Positions 21,429-30,221 of a stretch of 46,611 nucleotides of DNA are shown here, one piece after another. Numbering within the stretch: the stretch's first letter is position 1; each line of letters begins with the position of its first letter. Source of the stretch: an uncultured Prevotellaceae bacterium (GTDB lineage Bacteria; Bacteroidota; Bacteroidia; Bacteroidales; Bacteroidaceae); NCBI GenBank assembly GCA_937915745.1, contig CALGGJ010000088.1, positions 1 to 46,611 on the forward strand, written 5' to 3'. The notes below the pieces were generated by a model. It had not been told where the DNA came from. It searched no databases and saw nothing but the letters and a program-made list of their open reading frames with translations. The position numbers and the translations under genes are program-made.

Positions 21429-24419
21429 CTACAACTTCTGCTTTACTTCTATCTGGGCGAATGTTTCGAGAATATCACCCTCGCGTATGTCGTCATAGTT
21501 TACGATTGATATTCCGCACTCGAAGTTTGTTCCTACTTCTTTCACGTCGTCTTTGAACCGTTTGAGGGCATTTATCTGTCCGGTATAAACCACAATTCCG
21601 TCGCGTATGACACGTACCATATTGCTTCGTTGCACTTTTCCGCTTGTGACAAATGCTCCTGCAACTGTTCCGACTTTCGTAATCTTATATACTTGACGTA
21701 CTTCGACCGTGGCGGTGATTTCTTCCTTGGTTTCAGGTGCGAGCATACCTTCCATCGCGCTCTTTATCTCTTCTATCGTATCGTAGATGACAGAGTATAA
21801 CCGGATATCGACACCTTCTTGATCGGCTAGTGCGCGTGCTGCTTTTGATGGACGCACTTGGAATCCTACGATGATTGCATCGGACGCTGCGGCAAGGGTT
21901 ACATCGCTTTCGCTTATCTGTCCTACGGCTTTGTGTATTACGTTCACCTGAATCTTCTCTGTAGAGAGTTTTATGAGCGAGTCTGAAAGTGCTTCAATTG
22001 AGCCATCCACGTCGCCTTTCACCACTATGTTCAGTTCTTTGAAGTCGCCCAGAGCGATGCGTCGTCCCAGTTCGTTGAGGTCGATACGTTTCATTGTTCT
22101 CAGTCCCTGCTCGCGCTTCAACTGCTCGCGTTTGTTGCAGATTTCGCGTGCTTCTTGCTCCGTATCCATCACATGGAACGTGTCGCCGGCAGTTGGTGCA
22201 CCGTTGAGTCCGAGTATCACCGCCGGTTCGGCTGGCAGTGCCTTTTCTATTTTCTGTCCGCGTTCGTTGAACATTGCCTTGATGCGTCCGTAGTGTGTTC
22301 CTGCCAGAACTATGTCTCCTTGATGTAGGGTTCCGTTCTGGCACAACACTGTTGCCACGTATCCACGTCCGCGGTCGAGTGTTGATTCTATTATCGAGCC
22401 TGTTGCTTTACGGTTTGGATTGGCTTTCAGATTTAACATCTCTGCTTCGAGTAGCACTTTATCCATGAGTTCTTCAACTCCTATACCTTTTTTGGCGCTG
22501 ATTTCCTGACTCTGGTACTTGCCTCCCCAGTCTTCCACCAAGAGGTTCATTGCTGCCAGTTGTTCTTTTATCTTCTCGGGGTTTGCCCCTGGTTTGTCAA
22601 TCTTGTTTATGGCAAAAACCATAGGCACTCCTGCCGCTTGAGCATGGGCGATTGCTTCGCGTGTCTGTGGCATGATTGCATCGTCGGCAGCAATGATGAT
22701 GATTGCGATGTCTGTCACTTGTGCTCCACGTGCACGCATGGCGGTGAACGCTTCGTGTCCAGGTGTGTCGAGGAATGTGATTCGTCTTCCGTCTGCCATC
22801 TTCACGTTGTATGCACCGATGTGTTGTGTGATACCACCGGCCTCGCCTGCTATCACATTGGTGTTGCGTATATAGTCGAGCAGTGATGTTTTTCCGTGGT
22901 CAACGTGTCCCATGACTGTGATGATTGGCGCACGGTCTTGGAGGTCTTCTTCCGAGTCGGCAACCTCTTCGATGGCATGTGTCACCTCTTCGCTCACGTA
23001 GTTAGTGGTGAAGCCAAACTCTTCGGCCACCATGTTGATGGTCTCGGCATCGAGTCTCTGGTTTATGCTCACCATGATTCCTATTGACATACATGTTCCG
23101 ATGACCTTGGTCACTGGCACGTTCATCATGGTTGCAAGTTCGTTTGCCGTAACAAATTCGGTCAGTTGCAATACCTTGTTGTTGGATTCTTCGCCTTCTT
23201 CGAGTTCGTGGCGGTGGCGCTCGCGTTTCTCCTTACGGTTTTTCACACTGCTCTTGACCGACTTGCTAGTGAGTCGTGCCAGTGTTTCCTTCACCTGCTT
23301 TGCCACTTCCTCATCGCTCAGTTCGAGTTTTATGTCTGCTTGTTTCTTCTTGTTTTTCTTTCCGACCTTTGCAGATGCCGCAGCATTAGGGTTGGGGCGT
23401 CCGCCCGGTTGCCCTCCACGCTGTTTTTGCTTGTCGGCTTTCGGTGTGTTTTGTTGTTGGTTTGCAACGGCATTTATGTCAACTTTGCTTTTGTTTATGC
23501 GTTGACGTTTCTTGCGCTTTCCTTCCTCTTCGGCAGTCTCGCTTTTTGCGCCGATTTCTTTCATCAGCGACTCTTTATATTTGTTTTTGGTCTCTTGGCG
23601 CGCACGCTCTTTTTCTTCGCGTTCTTTTTTGCGTTCTGCTTTTGATTTTTTGTCAGGACGTGTCTTTGAGTTGATGTTACTCAGGTCTATGAACCCCACT
23701 TTCTTGAAGTTGAGTCCGGCATCGTGTGCTGATACATGATACACACCATCGTCTGTTTCTTCCAGATTGGTTGCAGCTTTTCCTTGCTCGCTTTCCTCGT
23801 CTGCCTTACTTGCCTTGACGGTTTGTGCGCCATGTTGTGGTTCGGTTTCTGTCTGAAGCGTCTCCACCTTTTCGGCAATGGCCTTTGCTGGCTGTTCAGA
23901 GGTTTCGCTCTGCTGTGGTTTCTCAACCTTGGCCGCGGTTTCTTTCGCAGTGGCTTGTTTTTCCGTCTCAACTGCCTCTGGAGTTTGTGGATTGGCTTTT
24001 GGTGCCGACTCGGTTGTTTTTGACTGTTCGGGAGTTGTGGCTGGCTGTTTCTTCTCGTTGACGAGTTTTCCTACCACTTTTATCTCGGCCTTAGCCTCGC
24101 TGCTCGTCCGGAACACTTCTTGTTGTTCTTTCTGTTTTCTGATATCAGCCTCTCTCCGCAGCTGTTCCAGCCTCTCTCGTTCACGTCGCTCTGCCTTTTC
24201 TTTGTTTTCCTTTTCTTTGCGCTTCATGATGTCGAGGCGTGTCTCCTGTCGTTTCTGCTTGTCACCACCAAACTCGCCGAGCAGCATTTCATACTGTTCG
24301 TCAGTTATCTTGGCATTGATGCTGGCATCTTCGAGTGGCTTGCCTTTTTTTTGCAGGAATTCGGCTACGGTGTTGATTCCTACGTTCAGTTCTTTTAGTG
24401 CTTTATTGAGTCTTGGCAT
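21429..24419 (-). CDS. infB: translation initiation factor IF-2
   Basis: The 996-aa GTPase places initiator tRNA on the ribosome. The IF2-N helix bundle is at the start (MPRLNKALKELNVGINTVAE). A long Lys/Glu/Gln-rich linker occupies about 60-400. The G domain begins near residue 500 with GHVDHGKTSLLDYIR, GGITQHIGAY, DTPGHEAFTAMRARGA and NKIDKPG. Domains II-IV follow to the C-terminus. The linker is long, as in other Bacteroidota. Starts 58 nt after nusA. Confidence 0.98.
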   Translation of the reverse strand: MPRLNKALKELNVGINTVAEFLQKKGKPLEDASINAKITDEQYEMLLGEFGGDKQKRQETRLDIMKRKEKENKEKAERRERERLEQLRREADIRKQKEQQEVFRTSSEAKAEIKVVGKLVNEKKQPATTPEQSKTTESAPKANPQTPEAVETEKQATAKETAAKVEKPQQSETSEQPAKAIAEKVETLQTETEPQHGAQTVKASKADEESEQGKAATNLEETDDGVYHVSAHDAGLNFKKVGFIDLSNINSKTRPDKKSKAERKKEREEKERARQETKNKYKESLMKEIGAKSETAEEEGKRKKRQRINKSKVDINAVANQQQNTPKADKQKQRGGQPGGRPNPNAAASAKVGKKNKKKQADIKLELSDEEVAKQVKETLARLTSKSVKSSVKNRKEKRERHRHELEEGEESNNKVLQLTEFVTANELATMMNVPVTKVIGTCMSIGIMVSINQRLDAETINMVAEEFGFTTNYVSEEVTHAIEEVADSEEDLQDRAPIITVMGHVDHGKTSLLDYIRNTNVIAGEAGGITQHIGAYNVKMADGRRITFLDTPGHEAFTAMRARGAQVTDIAIIIIAADDAIMPQTREAIAHAQAAGVPMVFAINKIDKPGANPEKIKEQLAAMNLLVEDWGGKYQSQEISAKKGIGVEELMDKVLLEAEMLNLKANPNRKATGSIIESTLDRGRGYVATVLCQNGTLHQGDIVLAGTHYGRIKAMFNERGQKIEKALPAEPAVILGLNGAPTAGDTFHVMDTEQEAREICNKREQLKREQGLRTMKRIDLNELGRRIALGDFKELNIVVKGDVDGSIEALSDSLIKLSTEKIQVNVIHKAVGQISESDVTLAAASDAIIVGFQVRPSKAARALADQEGVDIRLYSVIYDTIEEIKSAMEGMLAPETKEEITATVEVRQVYKITKVGTVAGAFVTSGKVQRSNMVRVIRDGIVVYTGQINALKRFKDDVKEVGTNFECGISIVNYDDIREGDILETFAQIEVKQKL

Positions 24420-24477
24420 CTATACAATGATTAATAATTGAAAAAGCAATGGTTGTATATATGTTCCCCTTGGCGTG

Positions 24478-25743
24478 TTAGTCTTCAAATTCTGATTTCA
24501 GGATTCTGATAACGTCGTCAACGGTATTTTCTTCGAGGTCGGCTTTCTCGATGAGGAGTTCGCGTGGAGCTTCGAGTACTGCACGTGCAGTGTCGAGACC
24601 AAGTTTTTTGATGGCATCGATTACCCATCCTTCAATTTCGTCTTTGAATTCGTCAAGATAGATATCGTCGAGGTTCTTTTCGTTGTCGTCGAGTTCACGG
24701 AATACATCGATTGTATAGTTGGTGAGCATACTGGCCAGTTTTATGTTCATGCCATTCTTTCCGATGGCCAGCGAGACTTGGTCGGGATTGAGGTACACTT
24801 CAGCTTTTCGTTCTTCTTCGTGCAGCGTGATTGAGTTTATCCGTGCCGGTGCCAGCGCACGTTGTATGAGTAGTTTTGTGTTGGCTGTATAGTTGATGAC
24901 GTCGATGCTCTCGTTGTGCAGTTCGCGCACAATTCCGTGAATACGGCTACCCTTCACACCAACACAGGCACCTACAGGGTCGATACGGTCGTTGTAGCTC
25001 TCTACTGCTATTTTGGCCCGTTCGCCTGGTATGCGGGCAATCTGGTGTACGGTGATGAGTCCGTCGCCTATCTCTGGCACTTCTTGTTCCAGCAGTCGTT
25101 GTAGGAACTCTGGTGCAATACGACTGAGTATGATTTTCGGGTTGTTGTTTTGGTTGTCAACGCGCAGCACCACGGCCCGTGCTGTCTCGCCTTTACGGAA
25201 GTAGTCGCTTGGTATCTGCTCGGTCTTGGGAAGTAGCATTTCGTTTCCCTCGTCGTCGAGTATAAGTGTTTCGCGTTTCCATACCTGATATACCTCTCCG
25301 CTCACAATCTGACCTACCTTGTCTTTGTATTTATGGTATAGGTTGTCGTGTTCCAGTTCGAGAATCTTCGAGGCCATGGTTTGACGCAGGTTGAGGATTG
25401 AGCGGCGGCCAAAATCGCTGAAATGTATTTTCTCCGACACATCTTCGCCCACTTCATAGTCTTCGTCAATCTTCTGTGCTTCTGACAGGCTTATCTGGGT
25501 GTTTTCGTCTTCCACTTCGTCATCGGGTACAACCACGCGGTTGCGGTAAATTTCGAAGTCACCGTTCTCGGGGTTTACTATCACGTCGAAGTTTTCATCC
25601 GAGCCGTACTGCTTCTGCAACACGCTGTGGAACGAGTCTTCAATCACACTGATGAGCGTTGTGCGGTCAATGTGTTTTGTCTCCTTAAAGTCCTTGAAGG
25701 TATCCTTCAGGCTTACTTTCTTTTCTGTTACTTTTGTTGCCAT
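24478..25743 (-). CDS. nusA: transcription termination/antitermination factor NusA
   Basis: The 421-aa product has the NusA N-terminal RNA-polymerase-binding domain, an S1 domain (about 130-200, GQIVSGEVYQVWKRETLIL), and two KH domains (GACVGVKGSRIHGIVREL and QVSLAIGKNGMNIKLAS). It lacks the long C-terminal AR repeats of E. coli NusA and ends in a short acidic helix. It is second in rimP-nusA-infB, 52 nt after rimP. Confidence 0.97.
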   Translation of the reverse strand: MATKVTEKKVSLKDTFKDFKETKHIDRTTLISVIEDSFHSVLQKQYGSDENFDVIVNPENGDFEIYRNRVVVPDDEVEDENTQISLSEAQKIDEDYEVGEDVSEKIHFSDFGRRSILNLRQTMASKILELEHDNLYHKYKDKVGQIVSGEVYQVWKRETLILDDEGNEMLLPKTEQIPSDYFRKGETARAVVLRVDNQNNNPKIILSRIAPEFLQRLLEQEVPEIGDGLITVHQIARIPGERAKIAVESYNDRIDPVGACVGVKGSRIHGIVRELHNESIDVINYTANTKLLIQRALAPARINSITLHEEERKAEVYLNPDQVSLAIGKNGMNIKLASMLTNYTIDVFRELDDNEKNLDDIYLDEFKDEIEGWVIDAIKKLGLDTARAVLEAPRELLIEKADLEENTVDDVIRILKSEFED

Positions 25744-25795
25744 TATATTGTTTGTTTAATTTTTTTGCATCTGGAAACCAGTGTGGGTCTCGTGC

Positions 25796-26260
25796 TCAGA
25801 ATTTTATCACTGCCTTCACCCATTTTGTCTCGTTGTATCCGAACGAGTGTGTCACATCCACCATCACCGGACGTTTCTTCCCTTCCACTTTCTGCTTCTC
25901 CTTGCAGGTGACGGAGAATCCATCGCTGTTGGCCGCAGTGAGTACTCCTGTCAGTTTGTTGCCATCGGCGGTGAGTACTTCAACTTCGTTACCCACGTTG
26001 TTCGCATATTGCTGCACCACCTTCATTGGCTGCCCAATTCCGGCCGACCCCACTTCCAGTTCGAAGTCCTCCTCGTCGCGGTCGAGTTTCGATTCTATAT
26101 ACCGGCTGAGGTCGCAACAGTCTTCAATCCATACACCATCTTTATGGTCTATCTCAATCACGATCTTGTTGTCGGCACTCACCGTGGCATCCACAAAGAA
26201 ATAATCTTTTCCTTCGAGCCACTCCTGTGTCAGGGCTTTAATTTTTTCACTGTCAATCAT
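25796..26260 (-). CDS. rimP: ribosome maturation factor RimP
   Basis: The 154-aa product matches RimP, which assists 30S subunit maturation: SADNKIVIEIDHKDGVWIED, CCDLSRYIESKLDRDEEDFE, LEVGSAGIGQPMKV are read in three pieces. The last piece is the conserved EVxSPGxxRPL-like motif in diverged Bacteroidota form. It heads the run that continues into the suf genes. Its promoter is at 26372-26403, with a leader of about 105 nt that contains no recognised riboswitch. Confidence 0.95.
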   Translation of the reverse strand: MIDSEKIKALTQEWLEGKDYFFVDATVSADNKIVIEIDHKDGVWIEDCCDLSRYIESKLDRDEEDFELEVGSAGIGQPMKVVQQYANNVGNEVEVLTADGNKLTGVLTAANSDGFSVTCKEKQKVEGKKRPVMVDVTHSFGYNETKWVKAVIKF

Positions 26261-26371
26261 ACTGTGCTACGTTTTGGAAAAACAATAACATTTCATGCAA
26301 TTCATGCTTGCGTTCTCTCTAATAAATGTTTGGGAGGAACTTTTCAGCCCCTCCCTTTATTATTCACGATG

Positions 26372-26403
26372 CAAAGATACGTCAAAAATACTAAACAACC
26401 AAA
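26372..26403 (-). promoter_or_regulatory. sigma-AB-type promoter of the rimP-nusA-infB-suf run
   Basis: Minus strand: TTTG (26403-26400), 20 nt, TATCTTTG (26379-26372). Transcription should start near 26365, about 105 nt before rimP. It is the only strong promoter seen for the whole 10-kb run down to sufS. Confidence 0.8.
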
Positions 26404-26490
26404 TATTTTTGTGTTTTTCTGTGTTTCATGAGGCATTTAAGACCTCTTACTGTCTGTTTTTACCCAAATTGGTTGTTTCCGCCATGTGAA

Positions 26491-26577
26491 CGACATTATC
26501 CCAAACTCATATAAAGCAATTCCTTTACGCCAGTAGGATAATAACGATTACTATTCTATATGAGTTGAGTTTGAGTC
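26491..26577. repeat. dispersed inverted-repeat element, copy 2
   Basis: AACTCATAT (26504-26512) pairs with ATATGAGTT (26558-26566). The ends match, with one change each and inverted, the strings at 2420-2434 and 2551-2565. AAAGCAATTC is also shared with copy 1. The element abuts the 3' end of the pseudouridine synthase gene (stop at 26580) and may act as its terminator. The gap 26261-26579 otherwise holds the rimP leader and promoter. Confidence 0.55.
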
Positions 26578-26579
26578 AA

Positions 26580-27239
26580 TCAGAAAAACATAGAGAACTC
26601 ACCCTCGGGTTGTAGGGTGATGTCGATATTGGCCTTCGACACGGGGTGGACGAACTGCATGGCATGTGCCTGCAGGCTGATGCTGCCATCTGGATTGCTG
26701 CGCCGTGCCCCATATTTCAGGTCGCCCTTGATAGGGCATCCTATGGCTGCAAGCTGACAACGAATCTGGTGGTGACGCCCGGTCTTGAGGTTGACCTCAA
26801 GCAGGTGATAGTGTTGGCTATGGGCAATGACACGATAGTCGAGTTCGGCCCGTTTGGAGTGTGGGACTTCATGGTCGTATGCATACGATTTGTTCTGCCG
26901 TTCGTTGCGCACAAGCCAGTGTACGAGTGTGGCTTGTGGCTGGAGTGGACATTCGTGTACTATGGCCCAATAGGATTTGTGGATTTCGCCCTCGGCAAAC
27001 ATGCGTCCCAGTCGGCTGAGGGCCTTACTGGTGCGGGCAAAAAGTACCAACCCGCTGACAGGACGGTCCAACCTGTGCACAACACCAAGAAAGACCTCGC
27101 CGGACTTGGCGCAGGTCTTCTTGATATATTGCTTCACAAGTTCAGACAAAGGTGTGTCGCCGGTCTTATCGCCTTGCACTATTTCAGAGCTGGACTTGTT
27201 TACAATGATGATATGATTGTCTTCGTAAACGACGGTCAT
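26580..27239 (-). CDS. RluA-family pseudouridine synthase
   Basis: The 219-aa protein has the RluA/RluD catalytic motif with Asp58 in VHRLDRPVSGLVLFAR, followed by KSYWAIV, the LKTGRHHQIRCQLA helix and GDLKYGAR. It isomerises uridine in rRNA or tRNA. It lacks the S4 domain seen in RluC/RluD. Target site is not clear (RluA/RluC/TruC class). It starts four nt after fabG and is the last gene of its run. Confidence 0.92.
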   Translation of the reverse strand: MTVVYEDNHIIIVNKSSSEIVQGDKTGDTPLSELVKQYIKKTCAKSGEVFLGVVHRLDRPVSGLVLFARTSKALSRLGRMFAEGEIHKSYWAIVHECPLQPQATLVHWLVRNERQNKSYAYDHEVPHSKRAELDYRVIAHSQHYHLLEVNLKTGRHHQIRCQLAAIGCPIKGDLKYGARRSNPDGSISLQAHAMQFVHPVSKANIDITLQPEGEFSMFF

Positions 27240-27243
27240 CTCG

Positions 27244-28005
27244 TTACATGTTCATTCCACCGTCAATCTGAATCACCTGACCGCTTACATAGCTCGACAT
27301 ATCGGATGCAAGGAAGAGGCACACGTTGGCAATGTCTTCAACCTGTCCCCCACGGCGTAGTGGTATCTTCTGCATCCATCCCTTGCGGATGTCTTCAGGC
27401 AGTTGGGCTGTCATAGCTGTCTCTATGAAACCGGGGGCAACGGCATTGGCACGTATGCCCTTAGGTCCAAGTTCCTGCGCAATAGACTTAGCCAGACCTA
27501 TCATTCCGGCTTTCGATGCCGAGTAATTGCACTGACCTGCATTGCCATGTACACCCACGACGCTCGACATATTGATGATTGAGCCTCCACGCTGGCGCAG
27601 CATGACAGGAGCACAAGCATGTATGAAGTTGAATGCCGACTTGAGGTTGACATTGAGCACAGCATCCCACTGCTGCTCAGACATGCGCAGCATAAGTCCG
27701 TCTTTGGTTATACCGGCATTGTTTACCAGCACGTCGATAGTTCCGAAGTCATCCTTAATCTGGTTTACCACTTTCTCGGTCTCGGCAAAATCGGCTGCAT
27801 TGCCTGCGTATGCGCGACAGGTTACGCCCAGCGCCTCGATTTCCTGACGCGTAGCCTCGAGTGCAGCGGCCATGTCGTCGTTGAGTACTAAGTCGGTGAA
27901 AGCTATGTTGGCTCCTTCACTGGCAAACTTCATTGCCACGGCCTTTCCTATGCCGCGGGCCGCACCTGTGATGAGGGCGGTCTTTCCTTCCAATAATTTC
28001 ATCAT
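27244..28005 (-). CDS. fabG: 3-oxoacyl-ACP reductase FabG
   Basis: The 253-aa short-chain dehydrogenase reduces 3-oxoacyl-ACP in fatty-acid synthesis. NADPH site TGAARGIG (13-20), NNAG (95-98), catalytic Ser148 (NMSSVVG), Tyr161 and Lys165 (YSASK) are all present. The end VSGQVIQIDGGMNM is typical of FabG. The start at 28005 (MMKLLEGKTALITG) is chosen; a longer in-frame extension to 28164 lies inside the tetR gene and has no support. It lies 32 nt after tetR and 4 nt before the pseudouridine synthase gene. Confidence 0.94.
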   Translation of the reverse strand: MMKLLEGKTALITGAARGIGKAVAMKFASEGANIAFTDLVLNDDMAAALEATRQEIEALGVTCRAYAGNAADFAETEKVVNQIKDDFGTIDVLVNNAGITKDGLMLRMSEQQWDAVLNVNLKSAFNFIHACAPVMLRQRGGSIINMSSVVGVHGNAGQCNYSASKAGMIGLAKSIAQELGPKGIRANAVAPGFIETAMTAQLPEDIRKGWMQKIPLRRGGQVEDIANVCLFLASDMSSYVSGQVIQIDGGMNM

Positions 28006-28037
28006 GTAAGTTTTATTTTCAATTATCAAGATTGGCT

Positions 28038-28637
28038 CTAATACCTGAAGTCGTTGCGGTAACGCTCGTTGCCAAGCGCCTTGGTCACCATGCGGAATAC
28101 ATAAGGGTAGAGTTCTTCGGGCGACTGCACCCCGATGCGTCCGTAGATGTATGGCACTTCGCATCCCTTGAGGCAGTAATGGGTTATCATCGACATGAGT
28201 TTAACATTGCGTATGTCGAACACTCCTTTATCATTACCCTCGTTCATGACACGGCGGAAGAGAATCATCTCGTTGCGGTCGAAATTCTTGCGCACGCTCT
28301 CAACCCTCCATACATCGCGGAAGAATTCGGCACGCAGATTACCGTTACGATACACGGTCTCCTTCACAAACTCCAGATGTGCAAAAAAGAGTTTTACCAT
28401 CTTCTTCTCGGGCGACATCTCTTGGCGTGCCACCTCTTCCATGCGGCTTGACAAACGGTCAAGCTCACTCTGAATGACAGCAATATATATCTCTTCCTTA
28501 CTGCTGAAATAAGTGTAAAGCGTACGGCGTCCCTTGCCCGAAGCCTGGGCTATCTCATTCATTGTGGTCGCCTCTAATCCGTTTTTTGCAAACAGCTGTC
28601 GCGCCGTATCTACCAGCAGATTTCTTGTCTTTTGCAT
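28038..28637 (-). CDS. TetR/AcrR-family regulator
   Basis: The 199-aa protein has an N-terminal helix-turn-helix (TRNLLVDTARQLFAKNGLEA, then TTMNEIAQASGKGRRTLYTYFSSKEE in two stretches), and a helical C-terminal domain of unknown ligand. The start is taken at 28637 (MQKTRN) because the promoter at 28661-28692 puts the transcript start near 28654, downstream of the longer ORF start at 28691. It is directly upstream of fabG, so control of fatty-acid or lipid synthesis is a reasonable inference, with likely self-control. Confidence 0.93.
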   Translation of the reverse strand: MQKTRNLLVDTARQLFAKNGLEATTMNEIAQASGKGRRTLYTYFSSKEEIYIAVIQSELDRLSSRMEEVARQEMSPEKKMVKLFFAHLEFVKETVYRNGNLRAEFFRDVWRVESVRKNFDRNEMILFRRVMNEGNDKGVFDIRNVKLMSMITHYCLKGCEVPYIYGRIGVQSPEELYPYVFRMVTKALGNERYRNDFRY

Positions 28638-28660
28638 AGTTAAACTCTCCTTTCTGACTG

Positions 28661-28692
28661 CAAAATTAGTGCAAATAGCGCATACAGCCAAA
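28661..28692 (-). promoter_or_regulatory. sigma-AB-type promoter of tetR-fabG
   Basis: Minus strand: TTTG (28692-28689), 20 nt, TAATTTTG (28668-28661). Expected start near 28654, 17 nt before the ATG at 28637. It begins about 35 nt after the radA stop. Confidence 0.75.
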
Positions 28693-28727
28693 CTTTTTGC
28701 ACCCTTTTTTTAGAATTGAGCCATTTT

Positions 28728-30128
28728 TTATCCAAAGAGCTCACGCAGTGCCTCTTCGACACGCCGGACACCCCTTATTTCTATACTGGCTTTCTTGATA
28801 TCAAGTCCTCCAAGATTGGATGCTGGTATAAGTATGCGTTTGAATCCCAGCTTTTCGGCTTCGGCCACACGTTGGACAATGCGACTCACCGGACGAATCT
28901 CGCCACTCAGCCCGACCTCGCCCGACATGCACACATCGCGCTCGATACCTGTATCGACGTTGCTTGAAAGCACTGCGGCAATGACGCTAAGGTCGATAGC
29001 GGGGTCGGTGACACGGATGCCACCTGCAATGTTGAGATATACATCTTTCTGACCTATCTTAAAGCCTACACGTTTCTCGAGTACAGCCAAAAGCATGTTC
29101 ATCCGACGGAGGTCGAATCCGGTGGCCGACCGCTGTGGTGTGCCGTATGCAGCGCTGCTGACAAGAGCCTGGGTCTCGATGAGAAGAGGACGTACACCCT
29201 CGATAGACGAAGCGATTGCAACGCCGCTCAGCCCTTCGTTGTCTTTAACATCGGTCAATAACAATTCCGACGGATTGGTAACCTGCCGCAAACCACTCTG
29301 GTACATCTCGTAGATGCCAAGTTCGGCAGTGCTGCCAAACCGGTTTTTGATGGCTCTCACTATACGGTACATATAGTGTTGGTCTCCCTCAAACTGTAAC
29401 ACCGTATCCACCATGTGTTCCAGTATTTTAGGACCGGCAATGCTTCCCTCTTTGTTGATGTGGCCAATGATGATGACCGGTGTGTTGCTCTGCTTGGCAA
29501 ACTTGAGCAGCATGGCCGCACACTCACGAATCTGACTGATGCTGCCGGGACTGCTCTCCACATCTTCGGTGGCGAGTGTCTGTATGGAATCGACAATCAC
29601 AATATCGGGTTGTACAGCCTTGATATGCTCAAACACACGTTCTATCATTACCTCACACACCACCTGACAGTCGGATAGAGGTTCTTGAATGACGTCTCCC
29701 GAGCCTTTAAGTATGCGGTCGGCACGCAATTTCAACTGACGGGCACTCTCTTCGCCACTGACATATAAGACGGTCTTACCTACAAGACGCAGTACGGTCT
29801 GCAAGATAAGTGTTGACTTTCCGATTCCCGGTTCGCCACCCAACAGTGTTAGCGACCCTGGTACGAGGCCACCACCCAGCACACGATTGAGTTCACCGTC
29901 GAGCAGGTTGATGCGCGGCTCTTCTTCGGTAGGTATATGACTCATGGATATAGGACTCGACTTGCCCGACAAGCTGTACTCTGCCGTAGCTGCAGACAGT
30001 GCGGGTTTCTTGCCTAACTTCTGCTCAACAAACGTGTTCCATTCACCACACGACGGACAACGTCCCACCCACTTGGGCGAGTCGTAGCCACATGAGGTGC
30101 AAACAAATGCTATACGCTCTTTTGCCAT
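28728..30128 (-). CDS. radA: DNA repair protein RadA (Sms)
   Basis: The 466-aa protein is a branch-migration ATPase in recombination. The C4 zinc finger is Cys10, Cys13, Cys24, Cys27. Walker A is GGEPGIGKST (97-106), the RadA-specific KNRFG motif is 261-265, and a Lon-like S16-type domain fills the C-terminal 150 residues. It starts 93 nt after tamL. No promoter was seen in that gap, so it may be read with tamB-tamL. Confidence 0.97.
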   Translation of the reverse strand: MAKERIAFVCTSCGYDSPKWVGRCPSCGEWNTFVEQKLGKKPALSAATAEYSLSGKSSPISMSHIPTEEEPRINLLDGELNRVLGGGLVPGSLTLLGGEPGIGKSTLILQTVLRLVGKTVLYVSGEESARQLKLRADRILKGSGDVIQEPLSDCQVVCEVMIERVFEHIKAVQPDIVIVDSIQTLATEDVESSPGSISQIRECAAMLLKFAKQSNTPVIIIGHINKEGSIAGPKILEHMVDTVLQFEGDQHYMYRIVRAIKNRFGSTAELGIYEMYQSGLRQVTNPSELLLTDVKDNEGLSGVAIASSIEGVRPLLIETQALVSSAAYGTPQRSATGFDLRRMNMLLAVLEKRVGFKIGQKDVYLNIAGGIRVTDPAIDLSVIAAVLSSNVDTGIERDVCMSGEVGLSGEIRPVSRIVQRVAEAEKLGFKRILIPASNLGGLDIKKASIEIRGVRRVEEALRELFG

Positions 30129-30221
30129 TCGATGTGTGTATTGGTTGTGTAAATATTTTCAAGGGTGGTTTTCTAGTCTTACTGATTCAATTGGTCTCGC
30201 TAGTCTCTCGGCTGTCGCCTG

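Noticed and set aside
23005..24441. Large plus-strand ORFs rich in Ser/Phe/Cys over infB
   Set aside because: They are antisense shadows of the Lys/Glu-rich IF-2 linker.
26261..26371. Riboswitch in the rimP leader
   Set aside because: The leader is about 105 nt but I see no aptamer motif or terminator/antiterminator pair.
28006..28164. Longer FabG N-terminus (to 28164)
   Set aside because: It overlaps the end of tetR in another frame and adds a non-homologous basic extension ahead of the conserved MKLLEGKTALITG.
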